This document shows positions 1 through 7,826 of a DNA stretch of 46,171 nt, piece by piece. The stretch spans positions 1-46,171 of IMG/VR virus record IMGVR_UViG_3300028920_000107; one strand, given 5' to 3'. The stretch comes from a virus. A program made the position numbers and the translations under genes. The notes under the pieces were generated by a model. It was given only the letters and a program-made list of their open reading frames with translations. It had not been told where the DNA came from and made no database searches. Each line of letters opens with the position of its first letter. The first letter of the stretch is position 1.

Positions 1-131
1 TGTGGTCCCGGTGGGAACGTCGGTCGCGTCCTTGATGCCTGCGGTCAGCGTGGTAACGCCGGTCACGGCCAAGGTTCCGCCAACTGTTGCGTTCGTGCCA
101 ACAGCGAGAGTGGAAACCAGGGAGAGCGAGT
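1..131. repeat. terminal direct repeat, left copy
   Basis: Bases 1-131 match 46041-46171 at 130 of 131 positions; the only difference is c at 127 against g at 46167. The repeat lies inside an open reading frame that continues smoothly across the join, so the two ends are the same locus seen twice. This indicates a circular assembly, from a circularly permuted or circular molecule of about 46,040 bp, rather than a biological end within a gene. Confidence 0.95.
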
Positions 132-552
132 CGGCATTCATGTCGCCACCAACGTCAATCTGGGCACCGGAGGCACCGCCAATTGCGAAGTGAATACAGT
201 CTGCCGCACGCGCAAAACCCACCACCTGGCGGGTGTTGGTTGTCGGCTCTGTGCTGGTCACTCCGCCTGCCGTGTCGGACAGGTATTGCTTTGCGCCAAT
301 GGTCAGGCCGGTGTAGCCACGGATGTCCGCGATGCGAACGGGCGACACCTGCTGGTCTGCCAGGGCGTTTTGCACCATCACGCCAAGCGCGTCAAGGCGA
401 GTCGTTGCTGTATTGGCAACCTGGTCGGCCTTCTGCCATGCACCATTGCTGTCCATGTAGACAAGGTCGCCAATGGACAATGCAGCGCCAGCAGCTCCAC
501 TCGGGAGCACGTTCGAAGGCGTATAGTCGCATCTGTCAACATAATAAGCCAT
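1..552 (-). CDS. head fibre / capsid decoration-like protein, N-terminal part (continues at 46040)
   Basis: ATG at 552, with the tail of an AAGGA-type ribosome site just upstream. The 184 codons here join in frame to 46040-45747, giving a protein of 281 residues. The first ~125 residues resemble small phage capsid-decoration domains: a short opening strand, the phrase IGDLVYMDSNG, then GVMVQNA and a glycine-rich beta pattern. The middle (from about residue 130) has alternating V-G-T repeats like a fibre shaft. It lies between the scaffold gene and the capsid gene region, which suits an outer capsid component. The assignment to head fibre proteins is inference from pattern and position; a tail-fibre-like role is less likely here. 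Confidence 0.7.
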   Translation of the reverse strand, partial: MAYYVDRCDYTPSNVLPSGAAGAALSIGDLVYMDSNGAWQKADQVANTATTRLDALGVMVQNALADQQVSPVRIADIRGYTGLTIGAKQYLSDTAGGVTSTEPTTNTRQVVGFARAADCIHFAIGGASGAQIDVGGDMNADSLSLVSTLAVGTNATVGGTLAVTGVTTLTAGIKDATDVPTGTT

Positions 553-564
553 GTTGATCCTTCC

Positions 565-1287
565 TTATTGCTTCGACAGTCCGCGAAGGGCGGGGAAACT
601 TGATTCCAGGCGCTTTCGCTCCTGCTCCCCGTCGCCTGCTTTCCGTCGATGATTGTTACTGAGATTCGGTGTATAGCTCTGGCTTCCGTCTTCTGTCGCA
701 AAAAAGAATGCGTTGTCCTTTTTGAAGGCTTCGACAATTGAATCAACCGGCTCGACTTCATGCTCCAGCTTTTCCTCGTCAACCCATGAGAATTCGACCT
801 TGGAAAGATCGAACAGCCTCAAGGCTTTCGGAAGGTTTTCTTTGGAGCATCCGGCAGCGAGTAGAGCGGTTTTGACCTCCGATTTGATGGCGCTGGCCTT
901 TATGGAATCGCGCAATGCCTTTTTTTCCTGCTCCATTTTTTCGGCTCTCTCCTGGTTCTCTTTGAGCAGCTTTTCGTATTCGCCCTTGGCCTCGGCGTCT
1001 TTGCGATCTTTGTCGGCTTTGGCAGCTTCGGCTTCCTTGACCTTTTTTTCCAATTCAGCCTTTTCTTGGGCGAGCTTCTCGCGCTTTTCCTTTTCCTTGG
1101 CCAGCCGCTTTTTCATTTCGGCGGTCAGGTCTTTGTCGTCGCCATCATCGTCATTGTCCGGATCAGGCTTCTCGGCCTCTTTGGTCGGAAGCGTGTTGAT
1201 CAGGACGTATGCGTTTACCTGTTCGTCGCTCAGGTCAACCCCAAGCTCCTTGGCTTTCGCCTGTACTTCTTCTTTTGAAATTGGCAT
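565..1287 (-). CDS. capsid scaffolding-like protein (coiled coil)
   Basis: A 240-residue charged protein. After a short N-terminal helix and an acidic linker of about ten D/E residues (near residues 40-53), residues ~55-130 are an almost pure Lys/Glu/Ala coiled coil, followed by a helical segment and a basic C-terminus. This composition is typical of phage scaffold proteins of the DUF4355/GP20 kind, which organise capsid assembly and are then removed. It sits downstream of the portal and MuF-type genes and upstream of the capsid genes, the expected place. No protease gene is recognisable nearby, so how the scaffold is removed is unclear. Confidence 0.75.
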   Translation of the reverse strand: MPISKEEVQAKAKELGVDLSDEQVNAYVLINTLPTKEAEKPDPDNDDDGDDKDLTAEMKKRLAKEKEKREKLAQEKAELEKKVKEAEAAKADKDRKDAEAKGEYEKLLKENQERAEKMEQEKKALRDSIKASAIKSEVKTALLAAGCSKENLPKALRLFDLSKVEFSWVDEEKLEHEVEPVDSIVEAFKKDNAFFFATEDGSQSYTPNLSNNHRRKAGDGEQERKRLESSFPALRGLSKQ

Positions 1288-1325
1288 CTGGCTTCCCTTT
1301 CTACGCTGTTACGGGTGCGATCCGA

Positions 1326-1610
1326 TTAGGGGTTTTCGTCTTCTGGCTCAGGGCTTATATCTGCATCAACGGCAGGCTCAGTTTCCTGGCCTGCAGCGTC
1401 TACGTCGTCGTTTTTTACAGGGTTGAATTCGGTGTCGGGAACATGCTTCTCGACCGGCTCCTGAATTTTCGCGCCTTCCGGCCAACAATCTGGACAGGCA
1501 TCATAGCAATTGCGCATTACGTTGACGTGTCCACCATGGCACGTCATGCAGTCGGGGTTTGGTGGCACAATTTCTTTGGTTCGCAGGAATTCCATTCTTT
1601 TTTCGTCCAC
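1326..1610 (-). CDS. small cysteine-rich, acidic-tailed protein
   Basis: A 94-residue protein that I do not recognise. The start is GTG at 1610, preceded by AAGGAG at a 6-base spacing. The N-terminal half has C21-x2-C24-H25 and C35-x3-C39-x2-C42, which suits a zinc-binding knuckle. The C-terminal ~45 residues are acidic and proline-rich and probably disordered. There is no signal peptide or membrane segment, so the CxxCH string is unlikely to bind haem. It lies within the head operon between small unknown genes and the scaffold gene. A minor morphogenesis role is possible but unproven. Confidence 0.65.
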   Translation of the reverse strand: MDEKRMEFLRTKEIVPPNPDCMTCHGGHVNVMRNCYDACPDCWPEGAKIQEPVEKHVPDTEFNPVKNDDVDAAGQETEPAVDADISPEPEDENP

Positions 1611-1622
1611 TTCTGACTCCTT

Positions 1623-1847
1623 TCAATCCTCTCGGACCTTGTGATCCATATTGTGTTTGCCGGTGTTGATCTGTCTACCTGATGGCAGCTCAACGATCCT
1701 GTCTCCGACTTCCTCTATCAAGTCCCTGCCGTCAAATGCGAAGTGGATTACCAGCTCCGCATTAAAATCAATTTCAGGGTTGCATTCGCAATCGAGCCCG
1801 CTCAAATCATGCTCGAAAACATCGTTGAGCGGGTAGATGTGCGTCAT
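1623..1847 (-). CDS. small conserved-type phage head-operon protein
   Basis: A 74-residue protein starting at ATG 1847, where the start overlaps the stop of the preceding gene in the ATGA manner (stop 1846-1844). A longer frame to 1883 exists, but the coupled start is more credible. The opening THIYPLNDVFEHDLSG, followed by a C-x-C pair and ELVIHFAFDGRDLIEE, is a pattern I associate with small proteins found next to portal/MuF genes in many phages. Their function is unknown. It is soluble, has no membrane segment, and is probably translated with its neighbours. Confidence 0.7.
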   Translation of the reverse strand: MTHIYPLNDVFEHDLSGLDCECNPEIDFNAELVIHFAFDGRDLIEEVGDRIVELPSGRQINTGKHNMDHKVRED

Positions 1848-2038
1848 CCTTCGGGCCTCACCAGGTCTTCCCGCTGAACCCAACGCTTTTGCATTCTGGA
1901 CAGCTTCATTTTGCCGTTCGAGCCAACGTCCAGAATATACGCCCCGCGCTGCAAGTCGTAATGCTGGAGCATTTGGGCCAACTCCTGTTGGGTGAATTCG
2001 TCTTGGCTCGGCTTTCCGATTTCTCTGTCGCTTGCCAT
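1844..2038 (-). CDS. small hypothetical head-operon protein
   Basis: A 64-residue soluble protein of unknown function. ATG at 2038 is chosen over TTG at 2044 because the AAAGGAG ribosome site has an 8-base spacing to the ATG and only 2 bases to the TTG. The protein is mixed-charge and helical in the first half, with a basic C-terminal segment (KMKLSRMQKRWVQR). It follows the MuF-type gene by 15 bases and overlaps the next gene by four, so the three are likely translated together. Confidence 0.65.
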   Translation of the reverse strand: MASDREIGKPSQDEFTQQELAQMLQHYDLQRGAYILDVGSNGKMKLSRMQKRWVQREDLVRPEG

Positions 2039-2053
2039 TTTCAAGGCTCCTTT

Positions 2054-3085
2054 CTAAGCAGCTTTTCTGACTTCTTGCGTCACCATTTTATTCGTAGCTT
2101 CGTACATTTTCCAGGCAGCATTGAGCTGGCCCGGAGTCATTTTCTTGCCAGCAAAAACCGACAGAGCCTCTTCCTTGCTCGGGTTCTGGAACACCGGCTC
2201 CTCTTTGGGCTGGCTCCATTCCTGCGGCTTCCGGAACACGTCGGTCATAAAGCATAGCCCGCTCGGGTGGTCAATCGGTGCGTAGAGTGCCGGAAATACC
2301 CCTGTGCCCATCCCGTAGGAATCACCGAATGCCCACACGTCGCAAATGTCAGGTATCTTGTGGGCGGCAGACAGGTTCCATTTTACGCCTTTTACCATCG
2401 GGCTGTTTTCGTTCGACTGGATCAAAGCCTCGCGGTAGCTGTTGTTGATCTCTGTCCGGGCCAGGCGCAGGGCGTTGTGGTGGATTGTGCCGTTTCCGGT
2501 TTTCGATTTCTTGATTGCCGTTGTCCAGGATACTCCGGGCGTGATCCTCGGGTCGATCAAAAATGCGCGGATGTCTTTGCTCATATTGACCGCCGACTGG
2601 CCCCTTGCGACGCCGGCCGTAACGATGTTCCGAATGCTGTCCTTTGCGTAGCGATCCATTCGCCAGAGCCGATCCGAGAAGTTGCGGTTGTCGGGCCACA
2701 CCCTCCGGATCACCGAGTCCACGGCAGCAACCGGGATCGCGGCGAACGATTCTTCCCATTCATGGCTGAATCCGACCGACCGGGCGTATTCTGCCGACAC
2801 GTCAGCATATCCCCTGGCCGTGTTTCTGGCTGCGTAATTCATGCCGGCCACAGCGTTGAGCCCCAGGCCTTTCGACATGGCGCTGATCGCTTGGTCGATT
2901 TGGGCCTTCTTCGCTGCATACACCGAATATGACACGTACTTTTCAGGGGTGGATCTCAAAATGGCCTCCAGGTCGTCAGCCGCGGTTTGCAGGACGGCAA
3001 GCGCCCGGCGCTCGGCTACGTCCATGGCCTTTGTCGTATTCGTCCGCAGGCCAAAAAGCCGCTTCTGGTATTCCGACTGGTTCAC
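2054..3085 (-). CDS. MuF-like minor head protein (SPP1 gp7 type)
   Basis: A 343-residue protein starting at GTG 3085, with GGGGAGG eight bases upstream inside the end of the portal gene. The N-terminal ~200 residues are helical; the C-terminal third carries the MuF signature, including an ARTEINNSYREA helix, a HKIPDICDVW strand and a DHPSGLCFMTDV segment with the conserved His/Cys region. Proteins of this family sit inside the procapsid near the portal and help assembly or DNA delivery. Its position directly after the portal gene is the standard order. No extra toxin or enzyme domain is fused to it. Confidence 0.9.
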   Translation of the reverse strand: MNQSEYQKRLFGLRTNTTKAMDVAERRALAVLQTAADDLEAILRSTPEKYVSYSVYAAKKAQIDQAISAMSKGLGLNAVAGMNYAARNTARGYADVSAEYARSVGFSHEWEESFAAIPVAAVDSVIRRVWPDNRNFSDRLWRMDRYAKDSIRNIVTAGVARGQSAVNMSKDIRAFLIDPRITPGVSWTTAIKKSKTGNGTIHHNALRLARTEINNSYREALIQSNENSPMVKGVKWNLSAAHKIPDICDVWAFGDSYGMGTGVFPALYAPIDHPSGLCFMTDVFRKPQEWSQPKEEPVFQNPSKEEALSVFAGKKMTPGQLNAAWKMYEATNKMVTQEVRKAA

Positions 3086-4762
3086 TTACAGGGCCTCCCC
3101 GTTATTGACTGTCCGGTTGAAATCGAATAACTGCCTGTTTGCCTCGGATTCCTGCTCGCGCTGTTCTGCCTGGCGTTTTTTGACCCTTTCCACATCCAGC
3201 GACCAGCCCCGGTCTTTCAGGTATTCCAGGGCCGTTTCGCCGTCAGCGACAGTTTTTAGGATAGCAGCTTCTTCCAGCTCGGCCTTTCCGTCGCTTGGGA
3301 GCAGGTCGCCGAACCGGATAAACAGGTCGTATTTGTTGTCTCCGCTGAAAAGCGGCTTGGCCTCTTCGTCTCCGAAAAGCCCGAACATGGTCTGCACCTG
3401 GTAAAAAAGGTTCGAGTAAGCCTGCTGCCTGCGGTCGCGCATCGGCAGGACCTTGTCCATCAGCGGTTGGAGCAGGATGGCCAGGGCGACGCCGCTTGGG
3501 GCCTCGGAGGGCTTCATCAGTCCGGCGCCGATCTCCGTTATCTCGGACAGGCGGATCAGGTCGTTCCGGTACTTTTCCTCTGTTTTAAGGAGCGCGTCCT
3601 GCATTTTCGAGTTGTCAAGGATCGTCACCTCGCCATCGTCGCCGATATGGTATAGCGTGTTTGGCTGGATCGACACCGGGATCGGTGCCTTTGTGCCGGC
3701 ATCGCGTTTCAACCTGATGCCTTTTCCGGTCGCGATAAGCGTGGCCCCGCCAAGATGCTCGGAGTTGTTGGCAATATCCGTGTCCGTGTTCATCATTGAA
3801 TCGAACAGCGGCAGGAGCCCATGCAGGTTGGATTTTCCGAATGGCTGGCCAGGGGCAGATACGTTCGGGAGCCAAACAGCAGGAACGAAATCAAAGCCGA
3901 GCGCGTCCCAGGAACCGTCCTGCGCTTCGTCCCACAAGTCCATCTCTGGGTCTAAGTCCAGAATCGTCTTTTCGTCCTTTTCCCCGATTTTGAAGTAGGC
4001 CTTTTGGCGGTAGCAGGCGAGCTTGTTTCCGACCACTCTGAGTTCGTAAACGTCACGCCAAACCTTGATTTCTTCCGAATTTGACCATTCCTCCCATGCG
4101 ACCACAAACCGATCCTGGCACAGCACTTCCGGGTTTTCCCACGATGCGTCGTTGCAGTCGTAATACGGAAAACAGAAGCCCGGGTCCTCCACTTTGACCT
4201 TGACGGTCTTGTTGCGGTCATCCCAATATGGGATCAGGACAGCGTCGCCAAGGTAGCTGGTGAGCGTCTCGGCTTCGTCGATTTGCAGGTAGATCATTTG
4301 GTCGGAAAACCAATCGCGCAGGAATTCTTCGCGCATGGTCGTGATGGCTTCGATTTCTGCCAGCTTGGACAGCCGGTCTTCCAGGGCTTTGCGGAGGGCC
4401 TGGTCCTCGGTTTTGGCGAGACGGCTCTCAATTTCACCAACGCTGCCAAACCGCTTCGGGATCGGCATATACACGTCGACCTCGCCACCGAGCACCTTGT
4501 TGCGCATCTTGTCGCACAGCCAGGCCGGGTTTCTCATTTCGATTACGTCGTCATTGTTGCCTGCGTCGCCTGACTCTGCACCCATCCTGAAATCGCGTGA
4601 GTAGCAGTTGTAATACGCCTCTAAAATCTCGTAAGCCTCAAGCCGCCTCAAATGCAAAGAAGGCGCCCAACTGGCGCCGCTCGATACCCCTGCCCGTTTC
4701 AGCGATGTGACGCCCTTTTTGTAATTCAGGATCGGCGCCCACAGATCGTACTGTTTACCCAT
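3086..4762 (-). CDS. portal protein
   Basis: A 558-residue protein, a typical length for siphovirus portals. It follows the large terminase gene and precedes the MuF-type gene. The sequence has the alternating strand/helix layout of SPP1 gp6-like portals, with a long central helix region around SEITEIGAGLMKPSEAPSG and LLQPLMDKVLPM and a charged C-terminal region. As a dodecamer the portal forms the DNA entry channel at one capsid vertex and docks the terminase. The start is ATG 4762, with a GAGGT site six bases upstream. The C-terminal ~40 residues are Gln/Glu/Arg rich. Confidence 0.93.
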   Translation of the reverse strand: MGKQYDLWAPILNYKKGVTSLKRAGVSSGASWAPSLHLRRLEAYEILEAYYNCYSRDFRMGAESGDAGNNDDVIEMRNPAWLCDKMRNKVLGGEVDVYMPIPKRFGSVGEIESRLAKTEDQALRKALEDRLSKLAEIEAITTMREEFLRDWFSDQMIYLQIDEAETLTSYLGDAVLIPYWDDRNKTVKVKVEDPGFCFPYYDCNDASWENPEVLCQDRFVVAWEEWSNSEEIKVWRDVYELRVVGNKLACYRQKAYFKIGEKDEKTILDLDPEMDLWDEAQDGSWDALGFDFVPAVWLPNVSAPGQPFGKSNLHGLLPLFDSMMNTDTDIANNSEHLGGATLIATGKGIRLKRDAGTKAPIPVSIQPNTLYHIGDDGEVTILDNSKMQDALLKTEEKYRNDLIRLSEITEIGAGLMKPSEAPSGVALAILLQPLMDKVLPMRDRRQQAYSNLFYQVQTMFGLFGDEEAKPLFSGDNKYDLFIRFGDLLPSDGKAELEEAAILKTVADGETALEYLKDRGWSLDVERVKKRQAEQREQESEANRQLFDFNRTVNNGEAL

Positions 4763-4842
4763 TGCTACCTCGCGGTTATTCGTTCAATTTCAAAATTCAT
4801 ATACTTTCAAGCGATTGAAAAACGCAGCCATTCGCGAACGTC

Positions 4843-5016
4843 CTATCTTCGACCGAAACGACCCTTGAACTGATGCTTCATTGCTTGCTCGATTTCCCAT
4901 TCTTCGATCCTGCGCTTTTCCCAATCGGTGGGCTTCTGGTCAACGAATTCGTTATCGTCGCGCTTGCCTTTTAACCTTTTATCGCCGGGCAAAGGATGCT
5001 TTTCCGTAAACTTCAA
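4843..5016 (-). CDS. small basic/acidic protein overlapping the terminase end
   Basis: A 57-residue open frame starting at TTG 5016, preceded by a near-perfect GGGAGG five bases upstream inside the large terminase gene, and ending at TAG 4843-4845. It overlaps the terminase by 38 bases in another frame. The protein is highly charged, with a central DWEKRRIEEWEIEQ helix and a basic GRFGRR end. Nothing in it is recognisable. The strong ribosome site, the coding-like composition and its exact fit into the terminase-portal gap support it as a real gene. The remaining ~80 bases before the portal gene hold nothing clear. Confidence 0.65.
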   Translation of the reverse strand: MKFTEKHPLPGDKRLKGKRDDNEFVDQKPTDWEKRRIEEWEIEQAMKHQFKGRFGRR

Positions 5017-6334
5017 TCTCGCCTCCCATCGCTTCGCATTTTATCGTGTAGACCAGGTATCTCGCGCCGTCGATCGAGTGATCGTTCTCCTTGACCGGCA
5101 CGTCGTTTTTGCCCCACTTGTAAAGCCCGGCTTCCTCCTGCATACACGTCGGCCGGCCGTCTTCGACAAGGATCGGGTCTTTCTCGATCAGCCCGTACCA
5201 AAAGCCATTTGTCTCTGACCAGTCGTCATTGAAAATGTAGAATCCCGGAGCGTTGCCGTGGGCCGCATTCAGAAACACTTCTTGAAGGGCCTGTATTCCT
5301 GCAGCAACATCCTTCCTGGCCGCTATGGTGCCGATCCAGTCCTGCTCGAATTGCGCCCGGTTCTCCGCATCGTGGTCAGCGACAATATCCTCGATCTTCT
5401 CGCCTGTCTGCAAACACATCTGCTTGGCAATGGCAATGGCGTCTCTGACCAGCGTGCGTGTCTTGTAGAATTGCCGGTACAGGTAGAAGGTGCCGCTTTT
5501 GGGGTCACGCGCAACCCATCCCATGACCATCGGGTTGTCGTATCCGAAATCCACAAACATATATTTTGGCCACTCATACGGAATCTTGAACGGCTTTATG
5601 ACGTGGATCTTCGGGTCGAAGCTGTCAAGGATCAGACCCTTGAATGCGACCCATTGGCCAAGCACGTACCTGGCGTAATACTGCGTCCCTTCCCATTTGC
5701 GCAGCCGCTCGAAATACGCTTCCGGGTTGTGGATGTTCTCAAAGCTGTCGGTCGAAAAGTAGGCATAATCGTTGTCGCGTTCCGCCTCCGGCTTTTCGGC
5801 GTTCTGGACAAACTTCTCGTACAAAAAGCCTGCGGGTGGGCCAGGGTTGCAGACGCAGACCATGGCCGGCCGCGGGAACACCTTGCCGCGCAACCGGCCT
5901 TGCAGCATGATGAAGTCCGGCTCCTCCAGCTCCGTCGCCTCGTCGATCAGGATCACGTCGAACCGGAGCGAGCCCTTTGCGGCAAAGTTGTCGATCCCGA
6001 AAAAGTGGGCATACGACCCGTTCAGCGACCATATCTCCAGCGTCGATCGTTGGCTTTTCAGGATGTATTCTGGCGGGATTACCTCATCCGTGAACGTCTT
6101 GTATGTAGTGTCGTAAACGCCGACCCGCGTTTTGCGGAAGACGCCGATCTCGATTCCCGGGTAGGCCAACATCAGCTCCCAGGCCAGCTCCCCGATCAGC
6201 CGGGTCTTGCCGGAGCCAAAGCCGCCAGAGTACAGGTAGTTGAGCGCCTGCATCGACTCCAGGGATTTCAGCACCTTCCATTGGGTCGGAAGGTAGGAAA
6301 ACGAGTAGCAGCCATTTACGATGTCGCGACTCAT
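4979..6334 (-). CDS. terL: terminase large subunit
   Basis: A 451-residue packaging motor. The ATPase domain has Walker A SGGFGSGKT (residues 36-44), Walker B VILIDE (127-132) and a CNPG coupling segment near 162. The C-terminal RNase H-like nuclease has its first acidic residue in FVDFGYDNP (D262), a second in IVADHD (D320/D322) and a third in SIDGARY (D422). It cuts concatemeric DNA and pumps it into the prohead. ATG 6334 overlaps the stop of the small subunit (ATGA), so the two are translationally coupled. The packaging mode cannot be read from this sequence alone. Confidence 0.96.
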   Translation of the reverse strand: MSRDIVNGCYSFSYLPTQWKVLKSLESMQALNYLYSGGFGSGKTRLIGELAWELMLAYPGIEIGVFRKTRVGVYDTTYKTFTDEVIPPEYILKSQRSTLEIWSLNGSYAHFFGIDNFAAKGSLRFDVILIDEATELEEPDFIMLQGRLRGKVFPRPAMVCVCNPGPPAGFLYEKFVQNAEKPEAERDNDYAYFSTDSFENIHNPEAYFERLRKWEGTQYYARYVLGQWVAFKGLILDSFDPKIHVIKPFKIPYEWPKYMFVDFGYDNPMVMGWVARDPKSGTFYLYRQFYKTRTLVRDAIAIAKQMCLQTGEKIEDIVADHDAENRAQFEQDWIGTIAARKDVAAGIQALQEVFLNAAHGNAPGFYIFNDDWSETNGFWYGLIEKDPILVEDGRPTCMQEEAGLYKWGKNDVPVKENDHSIDGARYLVYTIKCEAMGGEIEVYGKASFARR

Positions 6335-6903
6335 TTCTCTCTAATCTCTCTGTCCTTTTTGGGGGCTTTGGCTTTTTTTGCGGTTTTTGTGGATTTTGGC
6401 TCGTTTCCATCTCTATCATCTTTTTGCTTTTTGGGCTTTTCCGGCTTTGGCTTGGCCTTCATATTGCTGACGACCGGGATTTGCCTCTGCTCGCTCGGGA
6501 AGTCGATCTTCCAGGCGTTTTTCCATCTGCCCTTGGACCGGTTGGTCAGGTAGTAGAATATCGCCGCGTCCGATGGCTCAACGTGCTTTGTGACCACCTT
6601 TGTCGTAACCTGGGCCTGGCCTGCAGCGTTCAGCCTGCGCTCGGTGTGCTTTTCGTCGTAGCTTCGGCCAAGGCAGCGCGTGAGCAGCGCGTTTTCGACT
6701 TTGGCCAGGTTATCGTCCAGCCCGGATTCTGACCCTTTTTTAAGGTACTGGTCAAACGCGGCCCTATGCCTCTGGAGAGTCTTGGGGCTGATCCCAAGCA
6801 CTTTGGCGATTTCTTTGTGATTTAAGCCCTTTTGTGCTGCCTTCTGGGCGATCTCGAAGTGCTTTTGCGTGGGCTCAAACTTTTTGCCTACCCGTTTCCT
6901 CAT
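6331..6903 (-). CDS. terS: terminase small subunit
   Basis: A 190-residue protein. Residues ~15-50 form a helix-turn-helix (KGLNHKEIAKVLGISPKTLQRHR), as expected for DNA recognition at the packaging site. The middle is helical, for oligomerisation, and the C-terminal ~45 residues are a Lys/Pro-rich disordered tail. The gene overlaps terL by four bases and follows the ParB-like gene with a TAATG overlap. Small terminases bind the packaging site and hand DNA to the large subunit. The basic tail is longer than in many relatives. Confidence 0.88.
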   Translation of the reverse strand: MRKRVGKKFEPTQKHFEIAQKAAQKGLNHKEIAKVLGISPKTLQRHRAAFDQYLKKGSESGLDDNLAKVENALLTRCLGRSYDEKHTERRLNAAGQAQVTTKVVTKHVEPSDAAIFYYLTNRSKGRWKNAWKIDFPSEQRQIPVVSNMKAKPKPEKPKKQKDDRDGNEPKSTKTAKKAKAPKKDREIREK

Positions 6904-7826
6904 TAGGCCCCTGCGACATAGTCAGCGGACAACAGCTCGATGGCTTGCCAGGCATTCTTCTTTTTCAGGACTCCATCGTCGATCATCTTGTCAACCGCTC
7001 TTTTGACTATGGCTGCGGCCTTTGCGGGGATTTTGGACGTGCCGAGAATCGACGAGAGCGGAACCCAGTTGTTGTGTAGGGCCTCACCGTTTTCGTCGAG
7101 ATAGCCGGCCTGTAACGCGCTTTTGTGGGTATTGTAGATGGATAGTAGGAGCATCAGGGAAGTGGCCATATTCTTAATCTGGTATGCAGAGCCCACTTCG
7201 TCAAGTCCATCAACGAATCTGTCGTAATCGGAGAACCGGGCGATCCATGCCTCGTCGCAGTTTTTGGCCGATTCCCGTATGGTTTCGACCATGGCCCGGG
7301 TGGCATCCAGTTCGTCCGGCGTGAAGATAAGGCTCAAAATCTGGTATTTCAGCCCGACCTCGCCAATGCTCTCAATTCTGACCTTTTCGAGCATTTCGAG
7401 CGTTTTGTCGTCCAGCCCGGCGTAGAGCTTCATGTCCACGTCGTCAATTCCCTCATACAACTCTTTCAGGATCGCGTAGTCGTCCTCCCCGGCGATGCTG
7501 TTGTGGCTAAGCTGGATTCCCATCTTGTGGGCCGGGTCGAGCTTTTCGTCCGTGGCCAGGACGTGGACTTTCGTCAACCCTGCGGCAATTGAGGCCTTTA
7601 CCCGGTGGTTTCCGGACACCACTTCGTATTTGCCTTCGTTTGGCCCCTCAAAAATCTTGGCTGCGAACGGAACGGACGTGAGGCAACCGTCGTGCTTAAC
7701 GTTTTCCACAAGCCGCTGGTATTGCTCATGCTTCATGAACCGGGCATTGACTTCGAGCAGAACAAGGTCGTTTGGGTCAACCTCTATGATCTTGGCGGTT
7801 ACTTTTGGGCGTGCTTTTTCTTCCAT
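6903..7826 (-). CDS. ParB/Srx-fold nuclease-like protein
   Basis: A 307-residue protein. Its N-terminal ~100 residues have the ParB fold pattern: an opening strand with DPNDLVLLEVNAR, then YEVVSGNHRVKASIAAG (residues 67-83), which corresponds to the conserved ParB box, then a strand and IQLSHNSIAGEDDYA. The C-terminal two-thirds are helical and unassigned. Such proteins are known in phages as DNA-binding or nucleotide-hydrolysing partners of DNA-modification genes rather than as partition proteins. It starts at ATG 7826, 28 bases inside the preceding modification-like gene, and ends on the start of terS, so these genes are tightly coupled. Confidence 0.82.
   Translation of the reverse strand: MEEKARPKVTAKIIEVDPNDLVLLEVNARFMKHEQYQRLVENVKHDGCLTSVPFAAKIFEGPNEGKYEVVSGNHRVKASIAAGLTKVHVLATDEKLDPAHKMGIQLSHNSIAGEDDYAILKELYEGIDDVDMKLYAGLDDKTLEMLEKVRIESIGEVGLKYQILSLIFTPDELDATRAMVETIRESAKNCDEAWIARFSDYDRFVDGLDEVGSAYQIKNMATSLMLLLSIYNTHKSALQAGYLDENGEALHNNWVPLSSILGTSKIPAKAAAIVKRAVDKMIDDGVLKKKNAWQAIELLSADYVAGA

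Noticed and set aside
1536-1550. CxxCH motif as a haem-binding site
   Set aside because: The protein has no signal peptide, and a second cysteine group nearby fits a zinc site better.
5258-6553. Plus-strand open frame of 431 codons
   Set aside because: It lies exactly opposite the large terminase gene and has the Leu/Arg/Val-rich composition of an antisense shadow; no ribosome site or known motif.
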